Notes under the pieces: generated by a model | Told to the model about the DNA's origin: nothing | The model's input: the letters and a program-made list of their open reading frames with translations, nothing else | Database searches by the model: none | In this document: one piece after another, positions 61,110 to 63,701 of the stretch | Numbering within the stretch: position 1 is the stretch's first letter | How the letters are laid out: every line of letters begins with the position of its first letter | Translations under genes and position numbers: made by a program | Assembly: GCA_030425205.1 (NCBI GenBank) | Contig: JAUIAP010000037.1 | Location: 1-63,701, forward strand | Source: Anaerolineae bacterium | Lineage (GTDB): Bacteria; Chloroflexota; Anaerolineae; Promineifilales; Promineifilaceae | DNA length: 63,701 bases | Reading direction: 5' to 3'

Positions 61110-63299
61110 TCACGCAAATGCGCTCTCGTCGCCTGAATCACGCACAAAGATGCACGAGCCATCGACTAAGTTGGAAATATGCTGGCAGAAGCTTAGGTCA
61201 ATCGGGTCGGGGAGACCGATAATCGTCAAATCGGCTTCGGGTGCGTTGACAATCGCCTGTGAAAATGTGCCATTAATGACATAGGGGGCTGTGCTTTTTG
61301 GTAAGCGCGTCAGCGTCAGAAGTTCATCGAGGATGGCTGCACCGTGATTACTTTCCTCTTCTGTGCGTGCGGCGATGCAAAGGTTGATTTGACCGCGCCA
61401 GTTTTTACGCAGTTGGTACGCCAATAGCAGGCTCAAATCCTTGTTGCCCAATTTGGGCTGCCATTGCCATGTGTCGGTATTCGGCCGAACCCAAACATTG
61501 ATCACCTGTTCGCGCCCCATATCGATGACGGGATGACGCGATAGCAACACGATTCCCATGCGATAGGCGGCGGTGTGTTCGATCAGCACGCGCAACTCTT
61601 CGCGGTTGGAGTCGGGGCGCAGGTTGAAGAAGAGGATATTCGGCCGAAAGAACGTCTTGCGTAAAATCTGTGTCGCAGAGCGCACGCCGTTGACAAAATC
61701 TTCCTCTTCCAGCAACGTCGCCCGCGCCATTATGCCGTCCCCTTCAAAGCTGTCGGTCAATACCTCTAAGTTGGCAAATGAATTTTGTTGACTGGGCTGA
61801 TAGATGCCCAACGCCTGCACCGCTCCTTGCGGAGCCGTAATCGAATGCAGAAAACGATAGCTACCCGCCAATTCGCCCGTGTTACGCAGCGGAGCCAACA
61901 CCATCGGACTCCATGACCGCTCGGGGGCCTCGGGCATTTTGCTTGCCCGCACAACCGACCAGCGTGCCAGTGCATTAAACAAGCCACTACGGACATCTCC
62001 CGTGCTTGCATCGAGCTTACGCCGCGATAGAACGATGTAGATAGTCAAAACAACAACGATGGCGACAAAGGTAAAGGTCGGGTTGACCAAGAGCATCGTG
62101 AAGATGCAGATGATCATGCCGATAAACGGAATGATGCGCGGGACGGCGAAGGTCGGCCGAAAGCTCACCATCGACAACTGCTGCTCGATCAACACCACGA
62201 CGTTTAACATCATGTAGGTGATGAGAAAGAACATCGTCAAAATGTCGGCAATTGCGTCAAGTCCGCCCGATGCGATGGCGACGAATAATGCCAGCACGCC
62301 GATGACCCCTGTGAAAATCGTTGCCTGACGCGGCTCTCCCTCAACCGTCTGTTGGGAGAATAGACCGCTGGCTGGTATGATGTTTTTGAGTGCCAACGCC
62401 TGCATCACGCGCGGCGCGGCGATAATCGACCCCAATGCCGATGAGAAGGTCGCGCCCAGCAAGCCCGCATAGACTGCCCAACTCCAAAACGCCTTATCTG
62501 CCATCACAATGCGACTTGTGTCGGTCAGCTCTTGCGGGGTTGCCACATACGCCAGCCAAACAGCCAAGATAATGTAGGCTACTAACCCGACAAAGACCGC
62601 TCCCATCGTGCCAAGTGGCAACGACTTGCGCGGTGACTTGAGCGACCCGCTCATGCTGATCCCCGCCATAATCCCCGTCACGGCTGGGAAGAAAATAGCA
62701 AACGACTTCCAAAAGCTGCCCTTGCTAAAGTCGCCAATTAACTGTGGCGTTTGCGTAAACCCTTCTGAACTGCCAATTGGAAAGCTGCCCAGCGCAATCG
62801 ACACCAGCGACAGCGCGATGACCGCCATAATGACAAACTGGATACGTGCCGCGAACTGCGCGCTGATGTAGGCGACGACAAAAACAACCGCAAACGCGAC
62901 GATTGCCGACAGCGCGAACGGGTGCGATGGAAAAATACCGACCCATCCCTCTGTAAACGCCAGCACGTAAAATGCCACCGAAATCCCCTGCGCCAAGTAA
63001 AGCGGAATGCCAATCGCACCGCCCATCTCAAAGCCGAGCGACTGCGAGATGATGGCAAATGCGCCGCCTGCTCCCACTTTCGTGTTCGTGGCAATCGACG
63101 AGACGGCTAACCCGGTGCAGATGGTAATGAGGTGTGCCAGCAGGATGATGGCAATCCCACCGACTAGCCCCGCATTACCAATCACAAATCCCTCGCGCAG
63201 ATACATGATCGCGCCCAAGATAGTCAAAATGGTGGGGGTGAATACACCAGCGAATGTGCCAAATTTGTTATCGGCCGCCGTGCGGCTCTCTGCTATCAT
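61110..63299 (-). CDS. SLC12-like cation-chloride cotransporter / APC-family permease
   Basis: 729 residues from ATG 63299 (GAGG six bases upstream; a GTG at 63311 is less likely). The N-terminal half has about 12 membrane helices beginning FGTFAGVFTPTILTILGAIM then YLREGFVIG, the signature of bacterial relatives of Na-K-Cl and K-Cl cotransporters. ISMSGSLKSPRKSLPLGTMG lies in the middle. Residues about 450-729 are a cytoplasmic regulatory domain, as in SLC12 proteins, with LRKNWRGQINLCIAARTEEE and ADLTIIGLPDP. It should couple movement of cations and chloride, or of amino acids, across the plasma membrane. Length is normal for the family. No regulatory gene is adjacent. Confidence 0.9.
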   Translation of the reverse strand: MIAESRTAADNKFGTFAGVFTPTILTILGAIMYLREGFVIGNAGLVGGIAIILLAHLITICTGLAVSSIATNTKVGAGGAFAIISQSLGFEMGGAIGIPLYLAQGISVAFYVLAFTEGWVGIFPSHPFALSAIVAFAVVFVVAYISAQFAARIQFVIMAVIALSLVSIALGSFPIGSSEGFTQTPQLIGDFSKGSFWKSFAIFFPAVTGIMAGISMSGSLKSPRKSLPLGTMGAVFVGLVAYIILAVWLAYVATPQELTDTSRIVMADKAFWSWAVYAGLLGATFSSALGSIIAAPRVMQALALKNIIPASGLFSQQTVEGEPRQATIFTGVIGVLALFVAIASGGLDAIADILTMFFLITYMMLNVVVLIEQQLSMVSFRPTFAVPRIIPFIGMIICIFTMLLVNPTFTFVAIVVVLTIYIVLSRRKLDASTGDVRSGLFNALARWSVVRASKMPEAPERSWSPMVLAPLRNTGELAGSYRFLHSITAPQGAVQALGIYQPSQQNSFANLEVLTDSFEGDGIMARATLLEEEDFVNGVRSATQILRKTFFRPNILFFNLRPDSNREELRVLIEHTAAYRMGIVLLSRHPVIDMGREQVINVWVRPNTDTWQWQPKLGNKDLSLLLAYQLRKNWRGQINLCIAARTEEESNHGAAILDELLTLTRLPKSTAPYVINGTFSQAIVNAPEADLTIIGLPDPIDLSFCQHISNLVDGSCIFVRDSGDESAFA

Positions 63300-63371
63300 G
63301 CCGTTCCTCACAGTGAATAAAGTAGGGTCTTCGGGAATTGAATTGGAAGCGACGTAAACGGAAATGTAATG

Positions 63372-63391
63372 CGTAACGACCTCTGGTTACG
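63372..63391. repeat. Dispersed hairpin repeat, copy 3
   Basis: CGTAAC-gacctctg-GTTACG, 6-bp stem and the same loop type as at 31939 and 47448. The rest of 63300-63563 shows no gene. Confidence 0.55.
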
Positions 63392-63563
63392 TTTTACCTA
63401 CGTCAACCAATCGAAATCCGAAAGAATCCGGAAGTTGAACGTCAATGATAGCGATGGGGGTATTTCTGCCATTGGCTAAACGTTATGGATTTGATTTCCG
63501 TTTTCGGAAGTTCGGGCAATGTCGTTTACAAACAGCGTGCAGGTGATGGGTCGTCAGGTGAGA

Positions 63564-63701
63564 TTATCTCCAACCGTTGACAGGGAAAACCTGAGAACGG
63601 GCAATCTCAGCGACGGTCATAATTGAATTTGCCAGCCCAATCGCCATGGCAGGGGTGCGCTGGACATACTTTTTTTACCCTGTGGTTGATCAAGTTCGAC
63701 A
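63564..63701 (-). pseudogene. Transposase C-terminal fragment, frameshifted
   Basis: The frame 63564-63674 encodes KKYVQRTPAMAIGLANSIMT then VAEIARSQVFPVNGWR and stop. RTPAMAIGL-like text close to the C-terminus is typical of several DDE transposases (N-x2-R-x-H...RTPAMAAGL), from memory. The upstream sequence NLINHRVKK continues in another frame across a run of seven A (63670-63676), so the gene is broken or frameshifted. It runs out of the window. Confidence 0.4.

Noticed and set aside
63664..63680. Programmed -1 frameshift at the run of seven A in the transposase fragment
   Set aside because: The downstream RTPAMAIGL frame would need a +1 or -2 shift from the NLINHRV frame, not the -1 shift of insertion-sequence slippery sites, so decay is more likely.

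Overview
This window most likely comes from a Chloroflexota genome (Anaerolineae, Ardenticatenia or Caldilineae-like). The grounds are many secreted multidomain proteins, lipoproteins with Pro/Thr-rich linkers, C-termini of the form YLP-x-I, an HTH/NB-ARC/TPR regulator, a GAF-type NarL-family two-component pair, and no integrated phage or plasmid backbone. The taxonomy is inference. An 8-bp palindrome, TCGGCCGA, recurs about 70 times by eye, mostly inside genes, and acts as a genome signature much as HIP1 does in cyanobacteria.

Layout. 1-3256: a diversity-generating retroelement (DGR) ordered reverse transcriptase, Avd, template repeat (TR), then a target gene whose C-terminal variable repeat (VR) differs from the TR at 10 positions, every one a TR adenine. 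The RT lacks its N-terminus and abuts a probable transposase tail. 3434-6220: a secreted beta-helix protein. 6230-7309: a Tn3-family relic (broken tnpA, intact resolvase). 7399-12340: an HTH/NB-ARC/TPR regulator, an NHL-repeat lipoprotein and an unknown protein.

12486-31540 (minus strand): a complete Tc (ABC) toxin locus. Transcription order is a TcB-TcC fusion with an RHS cage and variable C-terminal toxin tip, a small gene that may be its immunity partner, then TcA split late into two genes of 2419 and 1241 codons. 32040-38123: a 2027-residue secreted subtilase. 38337-42638: an AT-rich, palindrome-free membrane P-loop NTPase with TPR repeats and a PPC-like domain, probably imported.

42738-54296 (minus strand): a universal stress protein, then a cluster of secreted proteins (beta-helix/CSLREA, tail-fibre-like, FG-GAP plus dimethylformamidase-like). 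Five of them or their remnants carry a shared PT-x-[IV] motif followed by a hydrophobic stretch, a candidate sorting signal. One member is frameshifted just before it. 54524-55221 is a gene graveyard with rhomboid-like, VOC and DinB remnants.

55342-58675 (minus strand): a tight operon of a LysM protein, a degenerate receiver, a histidine kinase and a NarL-type regulator. 59073-63299: two coiled-coil membrane proteins and an SLC12-like cation-chloride transporter. A transposase fragment ends the window. Intergenic spaces hold several families of dispersed hairpin repeats. No tRNA, rRNA or CRISPR array was seen.
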